Source: Chelatococcus sambhunathii
GTDB taxonomy: Bacteria > Pseudomonadota > Alphaproteobacteria > Rhizobiales > Beijerinckiaceae
Assembly (NCBI RefSeq): GCF_001418005.1
Contig: NZ_LIOL01000011.1
Coordinates: forward strand, 57,534-121,533
Length of the DNA stretch: 64,000 nt
Direction: 5' to 3'
Shown piece by piece: positions 37,742 to 46,158 of the stretch (positions are counted from its first letter, which is position 1; the number at the start of each line of letters is the position of its first letter). The notes under the pieces are model-generated. The model had not been told where the DNA came from. It searched no databases and was given only the letters and a program-made list of their open reading frames with translations. The translations under genes were made by a program, and so were the position numbers.

Positions 37742-38227
37742 GTGAGCGATATCCTTTTGCCCGACGGGCTCATCACCCTCATCAAGAGCGCGATCCGCGC
37801 GCAGGTTGCAGCCTGCGCGGTGCCGGGCACCACGGGGCCCGAGCGTGTCGAGCAGCTCACCGGCTATTCGCGCGGCACCATCAGCCGCTGGCAGGGCGAC
37901 GCCTACAAGGACCTGCCCCCGCTCGACGTGATCTTCCAGCTCGAATTCGTCACCCAAAAGCCCATCGTCTCGCGGGCGCTCGCCTCGCTCACCAGCCACC
38001 GGCTGGTGCCGCTGGCGGACGACGCCGGTGCGACCGACCTGGTGGGCGACCTCGTGAAGACGACGAGCACCGGGGCCAGGGTGTCGAGCGAGCTCGGCTC
38101 GGCGCTCGCCGACGGGGTGGTGACGCCGCGCGAGGCGAAGGCGGTGAAAGCCGCCATCGGCGAGCATCTCGACGCCCTCACCAGCGTGCAGCGCAAGCTC
38201 ACCGGCCTCGCCGGCAAGGGCGAGTGA
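37742..38227 (+). CDS. Phage regulatory protein with helix-turn-helix, CII-like position
   Basis: 161 residues. PERVEQLTGYSRGTISRWQGDAYKDLPPLDVIFQLE resembles a helix-turn-helix region, followed by a helical C-terminal half (GVVTPREAKAVKAAIGEHLDAL). Similar proteins start the replication operon of Rhizobiales prophages, where they probably regulate. The GTG start lies at the base of an attenuator-like hairpin. Confidence 0.7.
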   Translation: MSDILLPDGLITLIKSAIRAQVAACAVPGTTGPERVEQLTGYSRGTISRWQGDAYKDLPPLDVIFQLEFVTQKPIVSRALASLTSHRLVPLADDAGATDLVGDLVKTTSTGARVSSELGSALADGVVTPREAKAVKAAIGEHLDALTSVQRKLTGLAGKGE

Positions 38228-38228
38228 C

Positions 38229-38426
38229 ATGCGCCGGCGCTTCACCGTCCACCACCTGCGCCACCCGCGCCGCGGGCGCATCGCCCGGCGCATGGCGGCT
38301 GCCGGCTGGCCGGCGCATGCGATTTGCCGTGCGCTCGGCATGCGGGCGGAGCGGCTGGCGGCGGTGCTGGCGGGGGCGGGCCTGTGGAGCGCGGAAGAGC
38401 GCGCCATGTTCCGGAGGGCGGCGTGA
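38229..38426 (+). CDS. Small basic helix-turn-helix-like protein
   Basis: 65 residues, 15 of them Arg. RRMAAAGWPAHAICRALGMRAERLAAVLAGAG has the rhythm of a recombinase- or transposase-type helix-turn-helix. The start is 1 bp after the upstream stop, and the stop overlaps the primase start. It may be a DNA-binding partner of the primase. Confidence 0.6.
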   Translation: MRRRFTVHHLRHPRRGRIARRMAAAGWPAHAICRALGMRAERLAAVLAGAGLWSAEERAMFRRAA

Positions 38427-39628
38427 TGGCGCGGCTTTCCGACGCTTCCCTAGACGACCTGCGCGCCCGCCGGCCGGTGGCCGATGTGGCCGGCCGGTGG
38501 GTGAGCCTGCGCCGCTCGGGCGGCAAGCTCATCGGGCCGTGCCCGATCTGCTCGGACGACCGGCAGAGCCGGACGGCCGGGCGCTTCGAGGTGGACGGCG
38601 AGCGCTGGGTGTGCGCCGTGTGCTGCGACGGCGGCGACGTCATCCGCCTCGTGGAGAAGGTGCAGGGGCTCGACTTCCGCGCCGCCGTCGCGTGGCTGGG
38701 CGGGGCCGAGGTGCTGGACCCCGAGGAGGAGCGGCGCCGGCAGGAGGAGCGGGAGCGCAAGCGCGCCCGGCGCGAGCGCGCGGCGGCCATCTTCCGCGAA
38801 AAGGAGCGCGAGCGGCTGTTCCGCCTGTGGCAGGGCGCCACGCCGATCCGCGGCACGGCGGCCGAGGAATACCTGCGCCTGCGCGGGCTGGAGCCCCCGC
38901 CGGAGGGGCGCCTGCGCGCCGCGCGCGAGATGCCCTATTTCCACGGCGAGGAGCCGGACCCGCGGCGGCCGGGCAAGATGCGCCAGCGCGTGATCTACAC
39001 GGGGCCGGCCATGCTCGCCGGCATCATCGGGCCCGACTGGCGCTTCGCCGGGCTGCACATCACCTGGGTGGACCCGTCGCGGCCGAAGGGCAAGGCGCTC
39101 ATCGTCGACCCGGAGACGGGCGAGGTACTGAAGGTCAAGAAGGTGCGCGGCTCCAAACGGGGCGGGCACATCCATCTCGCTGGGCCGTTCGGGCCGGACG
39201 CACGGCCGACGCGCATCATCCGCGGGGAGGGCATCGAGACGGTGCTCTCGGTGCGCAAGGCGCTCGTGGCGCAGGGGGCGGACCTCGGCGCGACGGTGTT
39301 CCAGTCCTCGGTCGACCTCGGCAACCTCGGCGGCCTGCATGCCGGGACGGTGCCGCACCCGACCCTGACACAGGTGGACCGCGCCGGGCGCGCGCGACCC
39401 GTTCTCGTTCCCGGCCCGATGCCGGACATGAGCCAGCCGGGCATTCCCGTGCACGACAGCGTGACGGACCTGGTGCAGCTCGGCGACGGCGATTCCGAGC
39501 GCTTCCTCACCGAATGCGCCCTCAAGCGCGGAGCCGCCCGCTATGCGCGCGAGGGCCGGACCATCCGCAACGCCTGGGCGCCGGCCGGGGCGGATTTCAA
39601 TGATCTTCTCGAAGGGGTGGCGGGATGA
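38426..39628 (+). CDS. Phage DNA primase, zinc finger plus Toprim
   Basis: 400 residues. A CHC2-like zinc finger is at about residues 32-70 (CPICSDDRQ and WVCAVCCDGGDVIRLV). After a very charged coiled coil (residues 100-140) comes the RNA-polymerase/Toprim part, with RIIRGEGIETVLSVRKAL as the acidic metal site. It would prime phage DNA with the DUF5906 helicase. The start overlaps the previous stop, and the end overlaps the methyltransferase start by 4 bp. Confidence 0.85.
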   Translation: MARLSDASLDDLRARRPVADVAGRWVSLRRSGGKLIGPCPICSDDRQSRTAGRFEVDGERWVCAVCCDGGDVIRLVEKVQGLDFRAAVAWLGGAEVLDPEEERRRQEERERKRARRERAAAIFREKERERLFRLWQGATPIRGTAAEEYLRLRGLEPPPEGRLRAAREMPYFHGEEPDPRRPGKMRQRVIYTGPAMLAGIIGPDWRFAGLHITWVDPSRPKGKALIVDPETGEVLKVKKVRGSKRGGHIHLAGPFGPDARPTRIIRGEGIETVLSVRKALVAQGADLGATVFQSSVDLGNLGGLHAGTVPHPTLTQVDRAGRARPVLVPGPMPDMSQPGIPVHDSVTDLVQLGDGDSERFLTECALKRGAARYAREGRTIRNAWAPAGADFNDLLEGVAG

Positions 39629-40902
39629 CGGTGGCGATCCTTCTCGGCGACGTGCTCGCCCGCCTGCGCGAGTTGCCGGCCGACCACTTCGACTGCGTCG
39701 TGACGAGCCCGCCCTATTGGGGGCTGCGCGACTATGGCGTGGCAGGGCAAATCGGCCTCGAGCCGACGCTCGGCGAGCACCTGACCGTTATGGTCGACGT
39801 GTTCCGCGAGGTCCGGCGGGTGATGAAGCCCACGGGCACGCTGTGGCTCAACTACGGCGACTGCTACGCCACGACGCCGAACGGCCGCAGCGCGGCCGAC
39901 ACGAAAGCGGCCGGCAGCGACGACCGGACGTTTCGGGACAAGCCTTTCTCGACGGTCGGCGGGGTGCTGAAGGCGAAGGACCTTTGCATGGTCCCGAACC
40001 GGCTCGCCATCGCGCTGCAGGAGGACGGCTGGTGGGTTCGTTCCGAGATCATCTGGGGCAAGCCCAATGCGATGCCCGATTCCTCCGGCCGCTTCCGCCC
40101 GGCGACGGCGCACGAGAAGTGGTTCCTGCTCACCAAGTCCGACGAGGTGAATTTCTGGACCGCGCGCGACACGGGCGAGATTTCGTCCGCGCCGGACCTC
40201 GCCGAGCAGTGCCTCATGGTGACGACCGGCAAGCCGGGGCCGCGGTGGATCGGGCTCGGGCACTTCTACAATGCCGAGGCGGTGCGCGTCTCCCGAGCGT
40301 CCGACGAGGATGCGAACGGAGTCCGGGGAGGCTCCTATGTCGGAGGCGTCCCCGGGCCTCGCGCCACGCGCGGGAACAGGCGCGTCAAGATGCCCGATGG
40401 GTGGGACACCGGCCCCGGTGGCCATGGCTCTCGCCACCGGCAAGGCCGTGAGAAGGGTGGTTACGTCGAGGGCAAGCAACGCGGCCACTCCCGCCCTCAT
40501 GCCGGCTTCAACGAGCGCTGGGACGACATGCCCCGCGAGGAGCAGCGGGGGAATGGACGGCTGCTGCGGAATTTCGAGCCGGCCCCGTTGCCCGTGTGGG
40601 ACGTGGCGACGGCGGCCTTTCGCGATGCGCATTTCGCGACCTTTCCGCCCGAGCTCGTCGAGCGCTGCCTGCGTGCCGGGTGCCCGGCCGACGGCAGGGT
40701 GCTCGACCCCTTCGGCGGGGCAGGCACGACGGGGCTCGTCGCTGATGCCCTCGGGCTCGACTGCACGCTGATCGAGCTCAATCCCGAATACGCCGAGATC
40801 GCCCGGAAGCGGATCGACGTCGGCATCGTGCGGCGTGCCGTCGTCGTGCCCGAAGACGCGCCGGCACCTGCCGAAACCCTTTCCCTCTTTGCTGCGGAGT
40901 GA
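39625..40902 (+). CDS. Site-specific DNA methyltransferase, beta class
   Basis: 425 residues. Motif IV is TSPPYWGLRDYG near the N-terminus (N6-adenine or N4-cytosine type). The SAM-binding motif I, DPFGGAGTTGLVADAL, comes late (about residue 362), the beta order. A long low-complexity insert lies at about 225-300, probably target recognition. No endonuclease gene is near, so it is an orphan enzyme for protecting phage DNA or marking promoters. Its length differs from host CcrM (about 360). GcrA follows by 3 bp. Confidence 0.9.
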   Translation: MTVAILLGDVLARLRELPADHFDCVVTSPPYWGLRDYGVAGQIGLEPTLGEHLTVMVDVFREVRRVMKPTGTLWLNYGDCYATTPNGRSAADTKAAGSDDRTFRDKPFSTVGGVLKAKDLCMVPNRLAIALQEDGWWVRSEIIWGKPNAMPDSSGRFRPATAHEKWFLLTKSDEVNFWTARDTGEISSAPDLAEQCLMVTTGKPGPRWIGLGHFYNAEAVRVSRASDEDANGVRGGSYVGGVPGPRATRGNRRVKMPDGWDTGPGGHGSRHRQGREKGGYVEGKQRGHSRPHAGFNERWDDMPREEQRGNGRLLRNFEPAPLPVWDVATAAFRDAHFATFPPELVERCLRAGCPADGRVLDPFGGAGTTGLVADALGLDCTLIELNPEYAEIARKRIDVGIVRRAVVVPEDAPAPAETLSLFAAE

Positions 40903-40905
40903 GCC

Positions 40906-41472
40906 ATGGCGCATCTAGCCAAGGAAACCCGCGACGCCATCGTCGCCGCCTATGGACGTGAATCGGCCCGCACGGTCGGCGAGCGCTATGGCCTCAGCCG
41001 CAATGCCGTGATCGGCCTTTGGCACCGCCATGTGCCAGCCGAACTGCGCGGCACCGCCCCGCGCAGCCATGCTGAGCCCCGGCGGGCACCGCGCGCCGCG
41101 CGAGCGGCCGCTGCCCGGCCGGAGCCTCGGTCCCTGTCGGAGCCGGCGGCTGCCGCGCGCATCGTGGACAGGCGCGGCAGCGCGCCGGTGGCCCTGCCTC
41201 CCTTGCCCGTGCCGGCCGACGAGCCGGCGCCGGAAGGCGGCGTCGGCATCGCCGGCCTCGAGCTTCGGCATTGCCGCTATTCGGTCGGCACCGGGCCCGA
41301 TGGCCGGCTGCGCTTCTGCGGCGCCTCGCGCCTGCGCCGGCCGGGCGTCTTTTCCGACGGCTGCTCGCCCTATTGCGCCGAGCACACGCGCCTCAGCTAT
41401 GCGCCGGCGCCGGTGAGGGAAAAGCGGAAGGACGGCCCCCGGCCGCAGCACGTGGCGTGGGGGTGGGGGTGA
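40906..41472 (+). CDS. GcrA family cell cycle regulator, phage copy
   Basis: 188 residues. The N-terminal helix-turn-helix GERYGLSRNAVIGLWHRH matches the SRNAVIGKVHR motif of GcrA. After an alanine- and arginine-rich linker (45-105), the C-terminal sigma-binding domain appears: LRHCRYSVGT, LRFCGASRL and SPYCAEHTRLSYAP. GcrA of Caulobacter works with sigma-70 at promoters methylated by CcrM. Being next to a phage methyltransferase suggests a methylation-linked switch of phage or host genes. Confidence 0.85.
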   Translation: MAHLAKETRDAIVAAYGRESARTVGERYGLSRNAVIGLWHRHVPAELRGTAPRSHAEPRRAPRAARAAAARPEPRSLSEPAAAARIVDRRGSAPVALPPLPVPADEPAPEGGVGIAGLELRHCRYSVGTGPDGRLRFCGASRLRRPGVFSDGCSPYCAEHTRLSYAPAPVREKRKDGPRPQHVAWGWG

Positions 41473-41498
41473 TGTTGCAACGCGGCCCCCTCAGCCGG

Positions 41499-42287
41499 CT
41501 ACGACGCCACTCGAATTCGCCTACTGGCCCTGCTAAGTGCGTCCTGCAACTGGCGCTTGATCGTAAAGGACTCCTCTTCCGCCTGCCGAAGGGCCTCTCT
41601 TACCGTAGATACATGACCCTGAATGCGGCGGTTGAACTCTTCAACTCGCTCGTCGACGATCTGCGTCGCATTGGCGTACTGGATACTTGCCAGAGTTTCC
41701 CTTGGAAGATTGAAGAGATCGAAAAGACTTCCGGCGGCTTTGATCAAATGGCCGGGTTGCCGACGAATATCATCGATACGCATGCCAAGTGGGTATCGCG
41801 TTACGTGTTCTCTCAGAGCTCTTTCCAAGTTCTCGGTTTTTTTGATTATTATATTCGATTCCGACATTCCAAGTTTGAAAACTGCGGACATCGCATTGTT
41901 TGGCGCTCGTATGTTCTTAGCGTGTCGCTCAATTTCCATAAGAATGATAGATATATTCGCAAGTATTTCATCTTCTTTAACGCGGGCGGAGATTTCGTCG
42001 CGCAGGAGGGGCAAGACGCTTACTACAGATTGTTCTCTGCTAATACGAACTTGTTCTCTTACGGGGGTCGCGGCGATTACCGCGGCAATAATGGCGAGAC
42101 TTCCCGCGACAAGGCTTTGGTATCGGTCGAGCCAAAACTCCAGCCGGCAGACCCCCAGTCCCAAAGAAATGCCCGCCTCCTTAGACGGGCAGATAATGGC
42201 CGCGGAGATTGCCACGCACGCATAAACGCCGATAACCAAAAGGCCCGCCAGCGTGGCAACCACGGCAGTCCTCGATCGAGTTCGCAT
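41499..42287 (-). CDS. Membrane protein with two N-terminal segments, probable lysogenic cargo
   Basis: 262 residues. Segments at about 7-30 (VVATLAGLLVIGVYACVAISAA) and 62-80 (SLVAGSLAIIAAVIAA) anchor a long helical cytoplasmic domain with several amphipathic stretches. No family recognised. Its base composition is clearly lower in GC than its neighbours (around GATTATTATATTCG), and it points against the flanking genes. This fits a moron expressed from the prophage, perhaps for defence. The ATG at 42287 has GGAGGTGCGG upstream. Confidence 0.7.
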   Translation of the reverse strand: MRTRSRTAVVATLAGLLVIGVYACVAISAAIICPSKEAGISLGLGVCRLEFWLDRYQSLVAGSLAIIAAVIAATPVREQVRISREQSVVSVLPLLRDEISARVKEDEILANISIILMEIERHAKNIRAPNNAMSAVFKLGMSESNIIIKKTENLERALREHVTRYPLGMRIDDIRRQPGHLIKAAGSLFDLFNLPRETLASIQYANATQIVDERVEEFNRRIQGHVSTVREALRQAEEESFTIKRQLQDALSRASRRIRVAS

Positions 42288-42457
42288 CCGCACCTCCGGT
42301 CGATTCGCGGGTCCCTGCTAGGGTATCATTTGCTTCGATACATTCATTGCTGTCCGGTTGGGGGCGCTCTCGAAGGTTGGGCGGCAAGATATTGCGCTCG
42401 GTCGGCCCATTTGCCTCTTCGCGTTGTCGATGGTGCGTGCCATTGGGGAGTGTTCGC

Positions 42458-43933
42458 ATGACGGACGATCCCCTGCGCACGATTGCCGAGATCGTCGAGA
42501 ATGCGCCGCCGGTGGGCGGGGGCGATTCCCACGGCGAGGGAGAGACCGGGCAGGAAGGGGTGGAAAGCCCTGCCGGTGGCGGCCCACCGGCCACGCCGCG
42601 CGCGCTCGGCTTCGACGTGGAGCGGATGAACGAGGAATTCGCCCTCGTGCTGATGGGCTCAAAGGCCGTCGTCTTCCTCGACCAGCCCAATGCGCCGGTG
42701 GAAGACCAGCAACGGGTGCTGACCCTCGACGCCTTCCGGGCATGGTTCGCCAACCGCCACACCGAGGTGCGCGGGGCCGACGGCAAGATCAAGCCGGTGA
42801 CCTGGGCGACGGCCTGGCTGCAAAGCCGGGACCGGCGCAGCTTTCGCGGCATCGAATTCTATCCGGACCCGCAGGGGGCGCCCGGCACGGCGGGCTATCT
42901 CAACCTGTGGTCGGGCTTTTCCGTCGCGCCCAGGGCGAAGGAGAACGGCTATGCCATCCTGCGCGACCACATGCTGAACAACGTGTGCCGGGGCAATGAG
43001 GCGCACTATCGCTGGTTCTTTGGCTTCTTCGCCCACATGTTCCAACGCCCGCGGGAGCGCCTCGGCGTCGCCGTCGTGATGCGCGGCAAGATGGGCTCGG
43101 GCAAGACCAAGGTCGGCGAGATCATCGGCTCGCTGCTGCCGCGCCATTACTTCCTTGTCGACGACCCGCGCTATGTGACCGGCCAGTTCAACGCGCACAT
43201 GGCGACCTGTCTGCTGCTGCAGGCGGACGAAGCCGTGTGGGCCGGCGACAAGGCAGCGGAGGGGCGGCTCAAGGGCCTCGTCACGTCGCCCATCCAGCAG
43301 ATCGAGGCGAAGGGCGTCGATCCCATCCGGCTCAAGAATTACGTGCGCCTCATCATGACCTCGAACGAGGACTGGGTGGTGCCGGCCGGCAAGGACGAGC
43401 GGCGCTTTTGTGTGCTCGACGTGGACCCGCGCTGCGCGCAGAACCACGATTATTTCCGCGAGATGGACGAGGAACTCGACAACGGCGGCCGGGCGGCCCT
43501 GCTGCACGACCTGCTCACATTCGACCTCGACAGCGTGAACCTGCGGCAGATTCCCCGCACCGAGGCGCTGCTGGAACAGAAGATCCGCTCCCTCGACAGC
43601 GTCGAAAGCTGGTGGTTTGAGCGCCTGATGTCCGGCGCCACCACGCGCGACGGCAGCGAGTGGGTGACGGAAATCCCGAAATCGACGCTGGTCGACGACT
43701 ACATCGCGACCTCGGAGCGCATCGGCGTGCGGCGCAAGGCGGCCGAGACTGAGGTGGGCATGAAGCTGAGCAAGCTCGTGCCCGGCCTCGCGACCGTGCG
43801 CGCCTGGTGGGAGGAGAGCCCGGCCGTGATGCGCCGACGCTGGTGCTTCCGCCTGCCGTCGCTGGAGGACTGCCGGGCCGCCTTCGAGGAGGCCGTGCAG
43901 CAGCCCGTGGCGTGGCCCGATGACGCAGCGTGA
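42458..43933 (+). CDS. Phage replicative helicase/primase-type ATPase (DUF5906, SF3-like)
   Basis: 491 residues. A Walker A box is at about residue 210 (MRGKMGSGKTKVGEIIG), with LLLQADEAVWAGD as Walker B and LIMTSNEDWVVPAGKDERRF as a sensor region, the pattern of DUF5906 (VirE- and D5-like). It should unwind the origin. The acidic, glycine-rich N-terminus is variable. An ATG with GGGGAG upstream starts it. A repeat cluster lies immediately downstream. Confidence 0.85.
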   Translation: MTDDPLRTIAEIVENAPPVGGGDSHGEGETGQEGVESPAGGGPPATPRALGFDVERMNEEFALVLMGSKAVVFLDQPNAPVEDQQRVLTLDAFRAWFANRHTEVRGADGKIKPVTWATAWLQSRDRRSFRGIEFYPDPQGAPGTAGYLNLWSGFSVAPRAKENGYAILRDHMLNNVCRGNEAHYRWFFGFFAHMFQRPRERLGVAVVMRGKMGSGKTKVGEIIGSLLPRHYFLVDDPRYVTGQFNAHMATCLLLQADEAVWAGDKAAEGRLKGLVTSPIQQIEAKGVDPIRLKNYVRLIMTSNEDWVVPAGKDERRFCVLDVDPRCAQNHDYFREMDEELDNGGRAALLHDLLTFDLDSVNLRQIPRTEALLEQKIRSLDSVESWWFERLMSGATTRDGSEWVTEIPKSTLVDDYIATSERIGVRRKAAETEVGMKLSKLVPGLATVRAWWEESPAVMRRRWCFRLPSLEDCRAAFEEAVQQPVAWPDDAA

Positions 43934-43975
43934 GAGAGACCGGGCTCGAAGGGATGGAAGGCCTTTTGGCGGCGG

Positions 43976-44262
43976 TGTCCAGCCTAGGTTGGACAGGGCA
44001 GGGGAAGGTTGGACAGCGCAAGTGATTGATTTTGCTGGGGCTGTCCAACCTGTCCAACCTGTCCAACCTTTTCGCCTCCCGCGTGTGCGCGCGCGGGGGC
44101 ACGCGCGAGGGTTCATTCGCGCCGAACGGTCCCGCTCTCGCCCGGCAAATTCGGCCCTTGAGGTTGGACAGGTTGGACAGGTTGGACAAAACGAGCGGAA
44201 ACAAAGGCTTACGGCTGTCCAACCTTCGTTTTTCAGTTTCGGAAGGTTGGACAGGTTGGACA
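43976..44262. repeat. Cluster of 9-bp repeats (GGTTGGACA), candidate phage replication origin
   Basis: GGTTGGACA occurs at 43987 and 44007, in three tandem copies at 44162-44188 and in two at 44245-44262. Its complement occurs in three tandem copies at 44042-44068, once at 44216 and once with a mismatch at 43976. That is 12 sites in 287 bp, and the two tandem triplets could form a 27-bp stem. AT-rich pieces (TGATTGATTTTG, AACAAAGGCTT) lie between. The position, just after the helicase gene, suits an origin. Confidence 0.8.
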
Positions 44263-44275
44263 AGGGGACGCGGCG

Positions 44276-45139
44276 ATGACGGTGAAGCGGGTGATGGATA
44301 TCGAGGCGGTGCTGCGGTGGACCTATCGGGATGAGCTGCCGAAGGCGGCGCCGGTGCGGGCCGGCCTCTCGCGCGGCATGAGCGCCGGGTGGGACAGCGT
44401 CGAGACCTTCGTCGAGTTGCTGACGGTCATCGACGACAACGGCTTCGGCGTCGTGCCGGACCTCCTCTCCACCGGCGGGCCGCACGACGACGCCCTCATC
44501 GTCTTCGAGCGGGTGCGGGCGCTCGACGAACTCGTCATCGACCTGCCCAAGGACTGGAACCCGATGGCGGACCTCGGCGACCTCGGCGACCTCGGGCGGG
44601 AGGCGGTCGCCCGCGCCATTGCCAGCGTCACCGTCATCGACGCCCAGGACCGCCGCCGCCTGCGCCGCACGCCGCGCCGCCTCGTCGAGAAGCACGCCAT
44701 TCTCGGCGGGTGCCCGGACTGGGAGATGGAGGCGCCGGCCGTCGAGGTGGTGCGCCGTGGCAAGACCGGCCAGCCGGCGTGGTTCATGCGGGACGTGATC
44801 TGGGAAGAGACCGTCAGCGGCGAGCGCGTGCAGCGCATCGTCGAGGTGGACGGCTACAGCTATACGCGCCGCCGGCCGCGTCCCGGCGCCTATCAGAAGA
44901 CGCGCCTCGTGCCGGACCCGGTCGCGGGCCTCGTCGAGCGGGCGGAATACGAGGTGTGGCGGGCGGCGCTCGACCTGCTGAGCGAGGAGCTTTCGGGCCG
45001 GCTCGAATCAGTCGACGTGCGGCCTTCGCCGCGCCCGCTGCGCCCGTGGGAGGCGGGAGAGGCCGGGCCGCGCATCCTCCAAAGCATGCTGAAACCGTTG
45101 CAGGGCAAGGAGGTGCGGCCGCGGCGGGCGCGGCGATAG
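44276..45139 (+). CDS. Hypothetical phage protein
   Basis: 287 residues. No domain recognised. VMDIEAVLRWTYRDELPKA at the start, a small ADLGDLGDLG repeat at about 98, RRTPRRLVEKHAILGGCPDW and a C-terminal part typical of proteins between replication and packaging regions of Rhizobiales prophages. It begins 14 bp after the repeat cluster and is followed by a terminator. Confidence 0.75.
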   Translation: MTVKRVMDIEAVLRWTYRDELPKAAPVRAGLSRGMSAGWDSVETFVELLTVIDDNGFGVVPDLLSTGGPHDDALIVFERVRALDELVIDLPKDWNPMADLGDLGDLGREAVARAIASVTVIDAQDRRRLRRTPRRLVEKHAILGGCPDWEMEAPAVEVVRRGKTGQPAWFMRDVIWEETVSGERVQRIVEVDGYSYTRRRPRPGAYQKTRLVPDPVAGLVERAEYEVWRAALDLLSEELSGRLESVDVRPSPRPLRPWEAGEAGPRILQSMLKPLQGKEVRPRRARR

Positions 45140-45212
45140 GAAAAAGGGGCTTGCGCGCGACCTTTATTTCGCCGATGGTCACCACACACGAAAAGGTTTG
45201 AAATCGAAGAAG

Positions 45213-45241
45213 CCCCGCCGGGTCGCCCGCGCGGGGTTTTT
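45213..45241 (+). terminator. Terminator at the end of the replication block
   Basis: CCCCGC and GCGGGG pair around a 12-nt GC-rich loop, followed by TTTTTG. It separates the replication and late regions. Confidence 0.75.
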
Positions 45242-45256
45242 GCGTTGGAGGCGGGC

Positions 45257-45436
45257 ATGTGCGGAGGTTGTGCCGAACGTCGTGCCGCCCTTGGCCGCTC
45301 CGCCGCCGCGCTCGTGCGTGGCGATGGCGCCCGCGCCCTCGACGAGGTGCGCAGCGTCGTGCGGTCCGCCGCGCAGGACGCATCGTCGGCCTTCGCGCAA
45401 CGGGTGGCGGCGGCACGAGCGAGGCTGCGGCGATGA
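45257..45436 (+). CDS. Small phage protein with MCGGC start
   Basis: 59 residues. It begins MCGGCAERRAAL, so two cysteines are at the N-terminus, and the rest is one charged helix. GGAGGCGGGC precedes the ATG. The stop overlaps the next start by 4 bp. A metal-binding or structural role is possible; no family recognised. Confidence 0.55.
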   Translation: MCGGCAERRAALGRSAAALVRGDGARALDEVRSVVRSAAQDASSAFAQRVAAARARLRR

Positions 45437-46047
45437 GCGTCACCGTCCGCGTGACCGACACCTTCGACAAGCTCGAACGCGCCTTCCGCGATCTCGTGCC
45501 TGTCGAGCGCCGGAACGCCGCCTATGCCAGGGCCATCAATAAGGCCGTGGCGCAGGCCCGCACCCAGTGGGTGCGCTTCATCGTCAAGAGCACGCAACTG
45601 CCCTACGGCTACGTGCGCAGCGCGACCGTGGTGTTCAACGCCTCGGCGGCGCGGCCGACCGCGACGCTGACGGTGTCGGGGCGCTACCTCACCCTGTTCC
45701 GCTACGCGCTGGCGGCAGGCGGCAAGCCGTTCCTGTTGCCGAGCGGCGTTGTGGCAGGGCGCTGGGGCATGCACCGCGGCGCGTTCATCGCCAAGATGCC
45801 GAACGGTCACATCGGTGTCTTCGCCCGCAATGGCAAAAAGATGCTGCCGCCGAAGGGCAAGCGGGACGCGATTAAGCAGCTCTACGGCCCGTCCGTGCCG
45901 CGCCCGCTGCTCGACGAGCGCAAGGTCGGGTTCAACAAGGACGCGGCCAAGGTCATCACGGACAAGGTCGGCGAGGTCATCCTGCCGCTGGCCCTGCACG
46001 AGATCGGCCGCGAGATCGACCGCGTGAAGGCCCGCCACGGGGTCTGA
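45433..46047 (+). CDS. Minor tail protein Z-like phage protein
   Basis: 204 residues. AAYARAINKAVAQARTQWVRFI, STQLPYGYVRSATV and VRAARPTATLTVSG-type segments resemble lambda gpZ (Minor_tail_Z family), which sits at the neck end of the tail. Here it comes before the terminase, unlike in lambda. The C-terminus (VITDKVGEVILPLALHEIGREI) is normal. A 111-bp gap with possible packaging signals follows. Confidence 0.7.
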   Translation: MSVTVRVTDTFDKLERAFRDLVPVERRNAAYARAINKAVAQARTQWVRFIVKSTQLPYGYVRSATVVFNASAARPTATLTVSGRYLTLFRYALAAGGKPFLLPSGVVAGRWGMHRGAFIAKMPNGHIGVFARNGKKMLPPKGKRDAIKQLYGPSVPRPLLDERKVGFNKDAAKVITDKVGEVILPLALHEIGREIDRVKARHGV

Positions 46048-46158
46048 CGCGAAGTTTCACGACGGATGTTTCACGGGTCCTTCCCCCCGGGGAGGGCGCC
46101 ACGGGGGCGCGGCCCGCGAGATTTTGCCAGTAAGTCAGGTCAAAAATCAGGGTTGACG

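Noticed and set aside
39625..41472. Restriction-modification system
   Set aside because: No endonuclease-like gene flanks the methyltransferase; the neighbours are a primase and a GcrA-like regulator.
43976..44262. CRISPR array
   Set aside because: The 9-bp units are mostly directly abutting, occur in both directions and have no equal-length spacers; no cas genes are near.
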